The notes beneath the pieces are model-generated. The model was not told the DNA's origin and did not search any database. It saw nothing but the letters and a program-made list of their open reading frames with translations. From Desarmillaria ectypa (Eukaryota; Basidiomycota; Agaricomycetes; Agaricales; Physalacriaceae), in NCBI GenBank assembly GCA_030407005.1, contig JAUDYN010000005.1, positions 1,302,001 to 1,366,000 of the forward strand: 64,000 nucleotides of DNA, given 5' to 3'. Every line of letters begins with the position of its first letter. The first letter of the stretch is position 1. Both the position numbers and the translations under genes were made by a program. Shown one piece after another: positions 45,943 to 56,953 of this stretch.

Positions 45943-47241
45943 ATGGTCGCTCATCATCGCATCCGCCGCCAAACCTCAGACCCACTACCCGCTATCTCTG
46001 TTGCTGGTATCGCCAGCAATGGAGTCACTGTTGGCGATGTTAGTAGTACGGCCACGACTTTGGCATATGATTCTTCTGCAACCGCCGCCGCCGTCAACTC
46101 TGGTGTGTCTGTCGTGTTGGAGACCCCCTCATCTACCGCCAAAGCCAAACCAACTGCTTCATCGTCATCTGAACCAACTGCCACCGACGCATCAACGACA
46201 AAGGAAATTCCCATTGGCACAGTCGTAGGCGCTTGCGTCGGCGCTTTGGTGGGAGCTGTGTTCCTTATTGTACTGGGCATATGGCTTTACAAATGTGCCA
46301 CACCCAAGGCGAAGTCTAAAGGTCTTGTCCCCACAATGTCTGCGGGCCGCAATGCCCGTGGAGAACACGAACGGTCACGGTCACGGCTCGAGAACTGGGA
46401 CAAGCTTGTGGACCATCCTCAATCGGAGGGTAGATACCACATGAAGGAAGTTGACGGTGGGGTGAGTGTAGCTCCGATGGAGAAACTCACTATGTTCAAG
46501 AAGTCGCCGAGCGTGCGAACCGCGTACACTCACACGACGGAGGAACCACCGCATTTCGACCTTGAACCTCATCCATTTTCCCCGTACCATCCTAACCTTG
46601 CTAAAGAGTTGGCGTCTACCGATATCCAAGAACCCGTTAAACCGTTTGCCGGTAGAGCAGATTCCACGGCCCTGTCTTGGAACTCCACAGCCAACGAGTC
46701 CTTCTTGTCCCTTCGCTCAGCCCATATGTCAGGCTCCATGTCTCCGTCATTGGATATGGCCATTCCAACACCACCATTGACTTCTTCGGAACCACATCGT
46801 TGGGAATCGGCAGAGGTGGTGAATTTTGATGGTCAACAGGCCGAAATAGTTGACCCTGATAAGAATCCGTTCAACAGCCCCACGGAGCGAAGGAGAAGTT
46901 TCGGCAATCCCTTCTTCAATGCTCAAGGATCCTCCGTGCCAGTCCGCTCCAAAACTCCTGATGTGCCTCGCATTCCGCGCAGCGAAAAAGGCAAGGAGCG
47001 AGCTGTGAACCCCTTTAGCGACGTGCACGCCTCAAATCCGATACATGCCTATACAATCACAAGGTCTTCCGCCAAAAATGACCAAGCCATTCACTCGCTC
47101 ATCGCAGCTCTCGAAGGTGATAGCGTCAGTGATGCTCACCTTCAGGCTCCTTCTCTGCAGACCTCCCTCTACTCTTCCGCCATTTCTGTCTACAGCGATG
47201 ATGAATTCGTCGCGAATTCTTTCCCTTCCCTTCCACAGTAA
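45943..47241 (+). CDS. single-pass membrane protein with Ser/Thr-rich N-terminal region (fungal, function unknown)
   Basis: An intronless frame of 432 residues from ATG 45943 (MVAHHRIRRQTSDPLPAISV). An Ala/Ser/Thr-rich segment (residues about 30-88) is followed by one transmembrane helix (GTVVGACVGALVGAVFLIVL, about 91-115) and a cytoplasmic part of about 315 residues. That part is rich in Ser/Pro, with repeated NPF motifs (KNPFNSP, GNPFF, VNPFSD). NPF motifs can bind EH domains in endocytosis. The layout is like Mid2/Wsc-type sensors but without a Cys-rich domain. The frame is open to an upstream ATG at 45790 that would add a hydrophobic N-terminus able to act as a signal sequence; which start is used is unresolved. 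Confidence 0.7.
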   Translation: MVAHHRIRRQTSDPLPAISVAGIASNGVTVGDVSSTATTLAYDSSATAAAVNSGVSVVLETPSSTAKAKPTASSSSEPTATDASTTKEIPIGTVVGACVGALVGAVFLIVLGIWLYKCATPKAKSKGLVPTMSAGRNARGEHERSRSRLENWDKLVDHPQSEGRYHMKEVDGGVSVAPMEKLTMFKKSPSVRTAYTHTTEEPPHFDLEPHPFSPYHPNLAKELASTDIQEPVKPFAGRADSTALSWNSTANESFLSLRSAHMSGSMSPSLDMAIPTPPLTSSEPHRWESAEVVNFDGQQAEIVDPDKNPFNSPTERRRSFGNPFFNAQGSSVPVRSKTPDVPRIPRSEKGKERAVNPFSDVHASNPIHAYTITRSSAKNDQAIHSLIAALEGDSVSDAHLQAPSLQTSLYSSAISVYSDDEFVANSFPSLPQ

Positions 47242-48164
47242 CGGTTTACGGTATTCACGTATGCTTCTCGGTCATTCATCACGGCATGCTTCTTCCCGAC
47301 ACACCTCACCCACGTGCATTGACTTGCAACACACCACATTCCGGAAATCAGATTGTCAGCTTCATCCTCCCTCCTTGTCGTATCTTGCTTCTACGATCTG
47401 GCATCGGTTTCTTCCGTCATTTACTCTGAAGAGCTTGCTTCTTTAAATTGCTTTTCAGACGTCAGGACACCGTCTTCTTGCTCTCACCAACGCGCTTATT
47501 TATCTATATTTTCTACTTCAATGCGTGCTCCTGTGGTAGTTTGTGCATCTCGAGTCTGATTTACCTCACACTTCGTTGCACATGTATTCAACATTCGCCA
47601 GCAATTAGTTGGTACCTATACCGTTATTGGCAGCTATTGTCACCAGGCTTCGTCCATAGTTCGTTGACGAGCCTCATTGTATACTTATTATTATGTTGAT
47701 TTTTCAAATGGTTCTGATGCGTTTGGGACAGTGTGGTATAGGTGCGTTTTCTATGCTGGTGTAATAACATTCAAACATGTCTGGTGGGCAACAGGAAGTT
47801 CCCCGGTATCGTGTGGATCGTCGCTTCATCAGTGATTGCGAACGCCGAACTGACTGCATACATGCGCTGGGAGCATGCTTGTCAAGGTGTAGTTGACAAA
47901 ACGCCTGAGTCCTATGCGCGTCCTGTGTTTTGGGAAATCCAAGTGGTATAGTTCTATTGATACGTGCGTCATGAAAAGTAATTTTGAACCGTTGATCGTC
48001 TATGTTTGTTCTGATGCTCACTGCTTTGAACAGCCAACCTTGGTTGATGAATCTGGTGACCCATGGAGTAAGTAAGAGGAACAGGGCGTGCTGTGGCCAA
48101 AACATAGATATAACGCCTGAGAAGTGCTCTGGGTACCACAAAGCGCTTGTCCAAGCCCTCTTCC
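47242..48164. other. intergenic region, mostly 3' flank and promoter
   Basis: The first 450 bases are T/C-rich, like the 3' UTR of the preceding gene. The rest contains short frames on both strands (47704-48141 minus, 47742-47951 plus) without motifs. Confidence 0.35.
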
Positions 48165-49108
48165 ATGTCTAAGGTAGACAAATGGGCCCATGGCTCCGGT
48201 CTGCATCCCCCACATGCCAGCGTCGTTCCAACATATGAAGAGCATGCCTGGGAACTTCATCCTAGTCTACCTTCTACGGACGACACCCATGCTCAATGTA
48301 AGCGTAGTAGTTTTCCCGTTGCTACAATCCTTACTGACTGCCTTTATTTTTAGTCGATCGGTACTACAGTCCTAACTCCGTTGAGGCACAAGGCAGTAAT
48401 GACATGGACTTGAGCTGTACGCATCATTTCATGAAAAAATTTTGCGCGCGCATGACATTTTGCATGCAGACCATATACCTCCCTTAGTACATTCGCTGCA
48501 GAAGGCATGGCAGTCCACAGCGCAGAGCTCCTTGTTTCTGGTAGGTGCGATCATTTAATGAAATTGATCATCGCCTCAAATTCTTCCTGTAAACAGTGCA
48601 TAGGACTGGTTTTATGCTCCGTCCAAATTATGTCGTATTCACAGTCTATCCTGCCTCAGACGGATGCATTCTCGACTTTGATGGCCTTTTCATATGGCGG
48701 GATCATTTTCAATTGTACAGCCGCTGTGACTTCACTGGTCCTAGTCGATAAAATCGGGAGTGTACCCATCTGGGCCGCAAGGAGGGGTCTTGATCCGCCG
48801 CACACTGGCTGGATGTCTGCTAATATTGATATCTTTGATCGCTTTGGTATTGGATCATCCTGGCGGTGGATTGTTTAGTATTGTAAGAGTTTTTCTGAAC
48901 GTGGAAAGTCTGTCTACTGATGAATGGGGTGTTAGGGATCATCAACCTCTGCGCCGGGTTTGTCTGTGTAGTTGTGCAAGTTTTCACGCTTGTATGGTTA
49001 CAAGAGGGTCTCACGTCTCTCAAAGTCGTGTCTTCGGTGTTACTAGCCTTCTCTGCTATTCCTTTGGTAACTTTCGCCTTTTCTTCATTGGTGTTTGCTT
49101 TCCGCTAG
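48165..49108 (+). pseudogene. agaricomycete multi-pass membrane protein, tandem copy 1, with an in-frame TAG
   Basis: Exons join from ATG 48165: MSKVDKWAHGSGLHPP and on to DDTHAQ, FDRYYSPNSVEAQGSNDMDL, YHIPPLVHSLQKAWQSTAQS, then a long exon with helices CIGLVLCSVQIMSYSQSILP, FSTLMAFSYGGIIFNCTAAV and TSLVLVDKIGSVPIW, then FGIGSSWRWIV. The last exon is WIINLCAGFVCVVVQVFTLV with end VTFAFSSLVFAFR at 49108. The phase-1 join into that last exon uses the GTAAGA donor near 48885, the same phase as in copy 2, but a TAG at 48876-48878 lies in frame just before it. So the gene looks interrupted by one nonsense codon unless another splice is used. A frame skipping it (donor at 48879) would need a frame change inside the exon, which I could not justify. 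The family has no known function. Confidence 0.5.
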
Positions 49109-49547
49109 GATGCATACTTCGATTAAGTTATGGTTGCCTGTTGGAGTAGATATAGAGTACTGGAGTAAACTAATTTATAGCCTGCTGAATGGCAGTTCAA
49201 TATTTGCTAAGTTTTTAAAATAGATTATTACAACTTCATACTATACCTCCAACTTGACAGAAATCAGGATGATAAATTAGTATCAGATACTTACTTACCA
49301 GCGCGGACCGCTCGCGGCCGTGGCACAGCCCTCAAGAACTAAGGCTGCCATCTAGGTCCGAACCTTCTGCTTTCGAACTGTTCATTTTCTCGACATTTTC
49401 CTACTGGCAGTCATTTGAATAAATTCCGAGTTTCAATTTTATTCTGTGACAGCCTTCCTTCGTCTTACGTCGCGGCCTGATTTTCCTGTTCCTGCTGCAC
49501 GAGTCGCCCATGCAGTTATGGGCTTGCATGGTCTGGCCTTCAACTGT
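49109..49547. other. spacer between tandem membrane-protein genes
   Basis: AT-rich (around 49160-49290). No gene or repeat was recognised; it is the presumed promoter of copy 2. Confidence 0.35.
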
Positions 49548-50438
49548 ATGTATGGGAATACTCATCGAACATGGATGCTGTCAAACGAATCTATGCATTG
49601 TACAGATCCTCTTTCTCTTCCAACAACTAGCACGGTCACCACCGGAAGCGCTGCTTATGGCAAGTCTGAATACCTCATTCTCATATCTAATCGTCTAACG
49701 ATATATCAGATTTTGGCGACTACGAGTTAAGATATGGCGACGAGAATGATCTACGGAGTCAGCATAGATTTAAGTTCCAGGTTGAAGATTTGGAACGGGT
49801 TGCGAGATATGCCACATATCATGTGGGTTTGTTTATTATGGTGGCCACGGCGGTTTGAAACTGACCGCTGGATAGTCTACTACATGTGCCTATCTCGCGG
49901 TTTTTATTGTCTTCCTCGCTTTCTTTAAAGATATCCCCCGGGCATCTATAATGACCACCCCGTTCGGTGTACTTTTCGCGACGTCGCTTTTATTCAACAC
50001 CACTGCCACCTGCATGTCTTTTGCCATCACTCACAAACTACGATGTATTCCTATCGAGTTTCCTCTGAGAAGAACATATCAAGTACCAGAGCCGTCTTGG
50101 AATCTACACTATATGCACTATGTTGTTCGACATAGATACCGAAAGCATTGTCAGTTTATGCGTTTTCGTTCATTCATTCCTTTGCTAAGACTTGCTATTT
50201 TCAAGTTGTTGTCGCCTTTCTGATAGGCTCTGCATGTGTAATGTTCCAGGTTCTGTCCATCGTTCGCATGCAAAGATCGTATCAGGCTTCCCAATTTGCA
50301 GAAATCAAGTCGCAAATCGAATATCTGCGTGCAATGATAGCGTCGAGGGAACCATCAGGTGGCCGGATCACCCCGTTTACTTCGTTAACAACTGGAACAC
50401 ATCCTTTTTATCACCCTATGGCTACGGCAACCATGTAG
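49548..50438 (+). CDS. agaricomycete multi-pass membrane protein, tandem copy 2
   Basis: Four exons join from ATG 49548: MYGNTHRTWMLSNESMHCTD to GSAAY, then DFGDYELRYGDENDLRSQHR to YATYH, then a long exon with TTCAYLAVFIVFLAFFKDIP, TTPFGVLFATSLLFNTTATC and FAITHKLRCIPIEF, and a last exon VVAFLIGSACVMFQVLSIVR ending at 50438. The first intron (49660-49709) starts GCAAGT, the standard form of a GC..AG intron. The helix order and the intron phase before the last exon match copy 1. Three or four transmembrane helices are predicted by eye. The family is common in Agaricomycetes, often in tandem, and has no assigned role. The exact N-terminus is uncertain. Confidence 0.62.
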
Positions 50439-50627
50439 TACATTATATTATTTTCTTCGAGAGTCCGCTATTTTACTATGTATTTATATGTCAGTTCGTG
50501 TACCTAAATTATTGTGCTGTATAGCAATATGACTCGATTCGGCCTCAGCCGCGAAGCAAGGTTTATGTAATCAAATTGTTTTCGCTCCAGCTCTCTCCTT
50601 AGCCTCCTTTGACCAGAACGTTGAAGT

Positions 50628-52039
50628 ATGGCAAAGAAGAAGAACAAACAGGTGAGATGGTCGCCCTATCTTTATGATACCTATACTCATTTATTTAGAT
50701 AATCCGACCATGGTGTTGGTATTGTGAGCGAGAATTTGAAGACGAAAAGGGTCAGCACGGACGTTTGCTGGTTTCGCTGGCGTAACTGACAAGCATCCTT
50801 TCAGTATTGATGCAACACCAAAAGGCTAAGCATTTCAAATGCAACATGTGCCCTCGAAGACTAAATACCGCGGGAGGACTAGCGGTGCATATTCAGCAGG
50901 TACACAAGCTGGAGCCTGAAAAGTGCGTTTTAATGTTTATTTTTATTCCCCTGATCTTATCTTACTACCTATGACAGTCTGCCTCGAATTGAGAACGCTA
51001 TTCCGGGAAGAGATGGCTATGAGGTGGAGATATTTGGGATGGAAGGTATACCTGCACCCGATGTGGCTGATTACAAGCGGCGAAAAGAGATTGAACTTGG
51101 ACTCGCGGCTGGCTCTATTTCCCAACCTCCAGCGAAGAGACCCAAGACAGAGAATCGACCAATGTCAGAGGAAGAGCTGAAAGCCGCTCTAGAAGCTCAC
51201 AAAGCGTTAATGGGCGCTGGATCCAATGAGCCGGCGCTAACCCCCGCGGATTCTAGTTCAGGTGGTGTTTACGGGGCTCCGCCTCAGGCATATGCCGCTG
51301 CTCCTACTGTCGCACCTTCAGTACCGCCTGTTGGGATGCCTCCCGGTGCCCCACTATTCATGCCGCCCGGTGTTCCTGGCATGTTACCAGGTCAACCGCC
51401 ATTTCCACCGCCGTTTCCAATGCCCGGCTTCTCCCCGGGGTGAGTACACGTGCGATTATGTTCTGCCTGTACCGTTACTAATTTTTAATCATGTATATAG
51501 TCCTCCCCTACCTGGATTCCCTCCAATGCCACCTTTCGCTCCGTCTGGAATGGTACCAGCAGGGTTGCCGCCTGGTGTTCCTCCCCCTCCAGGTGCTATC
51601 AGGCCTCCATTCCCTCCTGCACCGACCTTTGTTCCTCAGCAGCAGGGATCCGCTTCTCCATTCCCACCGCCGACGCCAATAAATGGATCCATGACCTCAG
51701 TAACATCAGCTGCTTCTAGTGTCCCTGTCACTCCGCCGCCGCCTACACCGTCGTCCCAACCCTCGTCTACTCCTCACATGCCGGTGCTTCCCGTTCCTGC
51801 TCTCAAACAAATACTACCGCCGTTCAAGAAAGAGACAGATCTAAAGTTCCAGGACCCAAATTTCTCACCTGTAAGTGAATTTTCTGTCTCGACTGATTCC
51901 CGTTTGATGACACCGTTATATACAGGATGAGCTACGCGCATACAATCCGAAGTACTACATTGCTAAATCTACTGATAAAGCTCAGCAGGGCGAAGAGTCG
52001 AGGGGCAAAAAGAGGGCACGTGCTGAGGATTTCTTATGA
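50628..52039 (+). CDS. BuGZ/ZNF207-like C2H2 zinc-finger protein
   Basis: Six exons start at ATG 50628 (MAKKKNKQ from a 24-base exon). Two zinc fingers follow at once: [20 protein letters not shown] with QHQKAKHF, then [20 protein letters not shown] with QVH. This is the exact layout of ZNF207/BuGZ. Next come [40 protein letters not shown] and a long Pro/Gly/Met-rich low-complexity region (about 51240-51780). The end is [20 protein letters not shown] and AEDFL at 52039. BuGZ binds Bub3 and microtubules at kinetochores in animals and also acts in splicing; the Pro-rich part promotes phase separation there. Which role holds in fungi is unknown. The second intron has a GTCAGC donor at 50751. Confidence 0.85.
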
Positions 52040-52984
52040 TTATCGCTGAAGGAGGACACGACGAAGAGGGTGACCATTTGATCAGTCCGTCCACCCCACC
52101 CACCACCATTTGCTATGGCTTGTTTCGAGACTCATCTTTTCACTGGTCACAGAAGCGTCAGCAGTGGTACGAGGACTTTTTTGCCTTTCTATTGTTTACT
52201 TTTCTCTGCCCCTGGGTTGCAACTCGAGGTGAGCAATATACTTCATAGCGATACGTGTACGGTTGGTCGTTCCTCCATTTGTTCTATAATAAAGTTTATG
52301 AAGCACTCTGAGCAAAAGGTTCGTGGTATTGTTTTAGTCCTGCTAGAGTTGTATGATTTCCATGTACAAAAGTCTATGGATCCGACGATCAGTTTCAGAT
52401 GGGATGAGGCTGACATACGGAGGTCCTGACAGAAATGGATGTACAATTGTGACGCAGAACTTGCCCTCGAGGCGCAAGACCACATGAAAGATGTTAAGCG
52501 CCGCTCCGGAATGTTAGGAGAAAAGCGTGGTTACCGGAAGAAAAGCTGTACAGCCACAAGCCGTGATCAACTCAAGATCGACTGCTGGGACGGACGATGT
52601 CTATATTTTCGCAAATAGCGCCTTTTGAAATAATGAAGAGAGGTGCTGCTGGTCAGATATATGGACGATACGTTACTTTTTTGCTGGTATGGACCTAGGA
52701 ACAAACGGTGTGACCATTACAGCTGCCAGTGTGTACTTTGCCGACGACAGCCGGTGATCCCAGAAGACGTGATTACTGTTTTCGATTAAAAGGCCAAGCC
52801 GCGTCCTTTGGGTATCCTTGCGCCTTCTTGTTTGACTTGGTATCCCTTATACTTTCCCTTTCAAGTGACTGACGGTTTCTTGACGGGGCTTACCCTTCCT
52901 GGTTCATCCCGTCGCGTTACTTTCCTTACGACATCTGTATCTCGATCGTGACGCTGCCACTGTTGCTCCTTCCGTTTTACCACC
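52040..52984. other. intergenic region upstream of the Zn2Cys6 gene
   Basis: It holds the 3' flank of the BuGZ-like gene, a long 5' flank of the regulator, and C/T-rich DNA just before its ATG (52850-52984). Frames at 52036-52485 have no motif. Confidence 0.35.
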
Positions 52985-55900
52985 ATGTCCGATTCCTATA
53001 ATTCCAGCCAGTCCTGGAGTTACCCTCGCTATGGGCACGTTCAGTTAGAACACGAATACGGTTTATCGACTTCCGACGTTTCACAAAGGTCTTATAACGA
53101 TGCGATCCAGCCTCAGCAGAATCACAATCCCTCCAGCTCGTATGCATCCAATACGTCTTTTGGTCAGCCCTACGTCTCTGGACCTCAGTCGGAACGGATG
53201 GCATCCTACGCGAACAATGGGCAGTGCTCCAGAACTGATGCTGGCCTCTACGTTCCCGAAGCAATGTTCGGCTCATCGCAGCAGAATCATTTCGCCAATG
53301 CATTTCCTTCCAACTCCTCCCTTGGCTCAGATTCCAATTTCACCATGTTCAATGGCGCTTGTACATTCCCGCCTGATGGTTCCATCTCCACAAACCCGCG
53401 CTCCAGTACATCTGAACGAATAGCCGCACCGGTTCTGTCTACTTCTCCCGCTCCGATGCAGCGTACGTTCCCGGCGGGGCCCGCTCCGCAGCGGTACTTT
53501 CAGCACCCTTCTATCCCCGCCAGCAGCAATTCGGCTTTGTCTCTTCAACCCAAAGCTAAAAGACAGCGTCTTCCTGATGGCGGAGCTGAGGAGGACGATG
53601 AGGTTACGGGCGAAAACAAGGACGATATCAAGGCGAAGCCGTGAGTCGTCCACAAAAATGGCTTCGATGCTTCTTCTAATACAACGATAGCCGCGCTTGC
53701 GCCCGATGCAAGAATCTCAAAGTTAGGTGTGAATTCAAAACGGACACAGATCCTTGCAAACGCTGCTTGAATGGCGGACATGAATGTGTAATTCCTGGCA
53801 AGAAAAAAAGACGTGTTCCACCGTGAGTAATACGCGGGTTTTACACGCTTCCACAACTAACCTTTCCGATAGGAAACGTGAGCACTTGATGAATGAAATC
53901 CGCGAGCAGGCTGAGCATATCCAGAGGCTCATGGCTCAGCTCGACGAATCTAACAAGAAACTCCAAGTGCCCTCAGTACCTTCAAGATCTGACACCTTCT
54001 CATCACAGAGTCCATCCCCTTCCTTGCACTCTTCTGTACTTTCACCGTCCTCTAGTCATGGCTCACCATACTTTAGTTCTGAAACACCTCCGGATTCCAA
54101 GGCCAACGTTGATACAGAAGCAAATAAAAAAATTGAGGCCTGGATATCCCAAGCGCGATCTAGCTTTGCAGAATTCGAAGGATTCATCAGTATCGGACTA
54201 CCAAAGAGTTACGTCGTGGACCACGATCCTGAGGATTCTAGTGAAGAGGATGTCGACGTTAGTCATGATGATGAGGGGGGCTACGAGTTTGCTGTCATAG
54301 ACTCTGAGGCAGAAGGATGGACCCCGGAGGCCATTGAAGGTCGTAAAAAAAAATTACGCCGGCGCTCATCAGGATCGAGTGTAGGTAGTAATGTCACTCG
54401 AGCAAGTACTGGAGCTCGGAAGAAGGATACTGGTGATAAGTTGGCAACCCTACCTAGCGAAGCGGTGCCATTTGGATTGATGGCTGGGTTAAGTCTCCAG
54501 AAAAAACGACACAGAGGGGGCAGCGTGGAAGCCGAAGAACATGGCGATGACAAGGCGAACGTGGGGGTTGCTAGCGATGAGTTCTTCACTAGTCAGTGCT
54601 TATTAGCCTACAGTCATATCCCTTACGCTTACCATTTGGTTAGGGCCTGCATCCAACACGCGAAGTACTGAACTTAGTCAAGGCATTGAGGCTCCGCATA
54701 TTCTGACTCGTGGTATAATCACACCTCTTGAGGCCGAAGAACTCTTTTCCATGTACGTCTTTTTGGATAGTGTCTAGTCCGGTCCTCATTTTCGCACAGT
54801 TTCTTCGAACGAATGAATCTGTCCTTATCTCTAGTTGACCCAGTGTTGTATACGGCCCAGCGGACGTGTCTTCGAAGTCCCTTCATGTTTACTGTCAGTG
54901 AGTAGTCGTATATCTCCAGGGCCTGAGAATTATGCATGCTTATTCCTCTTAGTATGTGCTATAGCTTCCCGATATTATGCGGAACGTCCCGACTTATATC
55001 CTCAAGCCACGCATTTTGCTCAGCTAGCTGCGGGAACTGCCCTGATAGGCGGACCGAAAAATATCGAGATGTGCATCGGCTACATATTGATGAGCTTGTA
55101 TCCCGTCCCATCCAGGAGATGGGAGGATCAACGAGGTTGGCTGTATCTCGGCCTTGCTATCAGGTATGTGCATTGGACATCCTACTTTCCGGTACCTGAA
55201 GACGATTACGTAGAATCGCCACCGACCTGAACCTCCATCTCCCGCACACTGCAAAACCGTTAAATGAGAACCACGCCCGAGAAATGCTTAATCGCACCCG
55301 GGTGTGGCTCAATTGCTTTAATCTAGATCGATCAACCGGCTCTCAGTATGGGAAGGCGCCAATCATCAGCAACATGGACTACACAGCCAACCATTCCGAG
55401 AACTGGTGGCAGAGTTCAATCTATAACCTGAAGAACTTCGATATTCATATTAGTTGTTACAACGCCGACCTCAGGGTAATGGGCAGGTTCCTTGCGCGTA
55501 TTTACAACGATCCCAATCATCCGACCGGTCTTAACAAGGTCCGTTCGTTTGATGTTCCATTCTTTTGATGACAGTGACATGTGTGTGCAGGAAGTTGATA
55601 TCGCTCTTGTCGCTACGGAAACAGACGAGGAACTTAAAGAGCTCAAAGAGAAGTGGATGGCGCTACTGAACCAGACCGACCTCTCTGATCCTCAAAACTA
55701 TTTCCGTATCGGACTGCTCAAGCTGGCCTTCAGTTACGCCAGATTAGTCGCACTATCTTTTGGGTTCCAGCATGTCTTCAGCAAGAAATACGATGTTGAA
55801 AATCCCTTTTTGATCCGTGTACGTCCGTTCCTATCTTTTGTACGGAGCGAAATTAAATGCCGAATTTAAAGTGCCTTGCTGCTGCCTGCGACGTTGTTGA

Positions 55901-56751
55901 CGTGATGGTGAATGAATTGGGTCGGACCGAACAGAGTGGGCTTTTTCTCTCTGGTTTAGTCATGTCTCTGACTATAAACTAGGAGTATATCTTCGACATG
56001 GACCGGAAGCGCAGAAGGTCTTCACAACATTTGCGGCAGCCTTTCTAGTAAAGGTATGACACGCCTTCCGCCTTCAGTGGAGCCGTTACTGAGGCCCTCT
56101 TCATCGTATCAGCTTCTCCAGCCGAAATTCGCACCATACCTATCTCCCGACCAGTGTGAACATATACGGGGCCGGGTTCAAAATGTTATCGACCTGTTTG
56201 GTTCGCCGGAGGTTGCAATCGACGATCGTCACGGACCTAAATTGTACTCCCGTTTCTTGAAAGGCCTTCTTGCAATGGTTGTTGACAGCCGTGGCAAAGT
56301 CCGTAGACCCAAATCGTCCTCGTCGATGCCCACGACAGATAACGCCAGCCGCTCTTCATCTGTATTTACTGCTTCGCCCGCGACGACAACTCATTCCCTC
56401 TCCCCTCCTCCCTCACAAGCGGCCATGTCATTTGAACAGTTCGCTCCTGCTGGTGGTGTTGCGGATCCATTTGCTCCAACCGGTCTTCCAGTGGAACAAA
56501 TGGACACCATGCAAGGGTTGCTTGCTCCAGACGCCGAGTATTTCAGACCGCCTCTTCCGTTCGATAATGACATTTTGCAGAGCATGCAATCTCTTACCGA
56601 TCCTTCTGTTTGGCAGGACATTGCCTTACCTGGTGCGTGTTGATCAAGCTCACTGTCTCCAAATCTCACACGTTTTACACTTGCAGGTTTTGATTGGATG
56701 TCAAACTTCCGCGACACCAACTTTTCCTCGGCCCACACGCCCCACCAATAG
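52985..56751 (+). CDS. Zn(2)-Cys(6) binuclear cluster transcription factor
   Basis: Multi-exon, starting MSDSYNSSQSWSYPRYGHVQ at 52985. A 220-residue Ser/Asn-rich N-terminus is followed by the DNA-binding cluster CARCKNLKVRC, then EFKTDTDPCKRCLNGGHEC: Cys-x2-Cys-x6-Cys-x8-Cys-x2-Cys-x6-Cys. A basic linker (PGKKKRRVPPKREHLMNEIR) leads into a short coiled coil (REQAEHIQRLMAQLDESNKK). The middle-homology (fungal_trans) region includes FFERMNLSLSLVDPVLYTAQ, ICAIASRYYAERPDLYPQAT, NIEMCIGYILMSLYPVPSRR and NRTRVWLNCFNLDRSTGSQY, and helical repeats follow. It ends FDWMSNFRDTNFSSAHTPHQ at 56751. The cluster sits unusually far from the N-terminus. Target genes are unknown. The intron at 54592 uses GTCAGT, and the exon ends around 55860-56050 are approximate. 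Confidence 0.85.
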
Positions 56752-56953
56752 CAATGAGAATTAGATTCATAGAGCGTCAGAATTTGAATATAGGACTTGG
56801 TCTGTATTATGTTTTTTTTTTTCCTGTTGTACTATGCAATTTGTACATGTACCGAATCACAGCTTACATCAAACGTCCGTACTTTGTTGGATACAAAGAA
56901 TAAATAAAAATCCAAGTAAACGAAGAACCTGAACAATACACTACGATACTGTT
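56752..56953. other. convergent 3' intergenic region, Zn2Cys6 / acyl-CoA dehydrogenase
   Basis: 202 bases between the two stop codons, with a T10 run near 56813 and AT-rich, terminator-like DNA. Confidence 0.35.

Noticed and set aside
48760..49149. An alternative frame in tandem copy 1 that avoids the TAG and looks hydrophobic.
   Set aside because: It would require a frame change in the middle of an exon without splice sites; the frame used up to the TAG aligns with copy 2.
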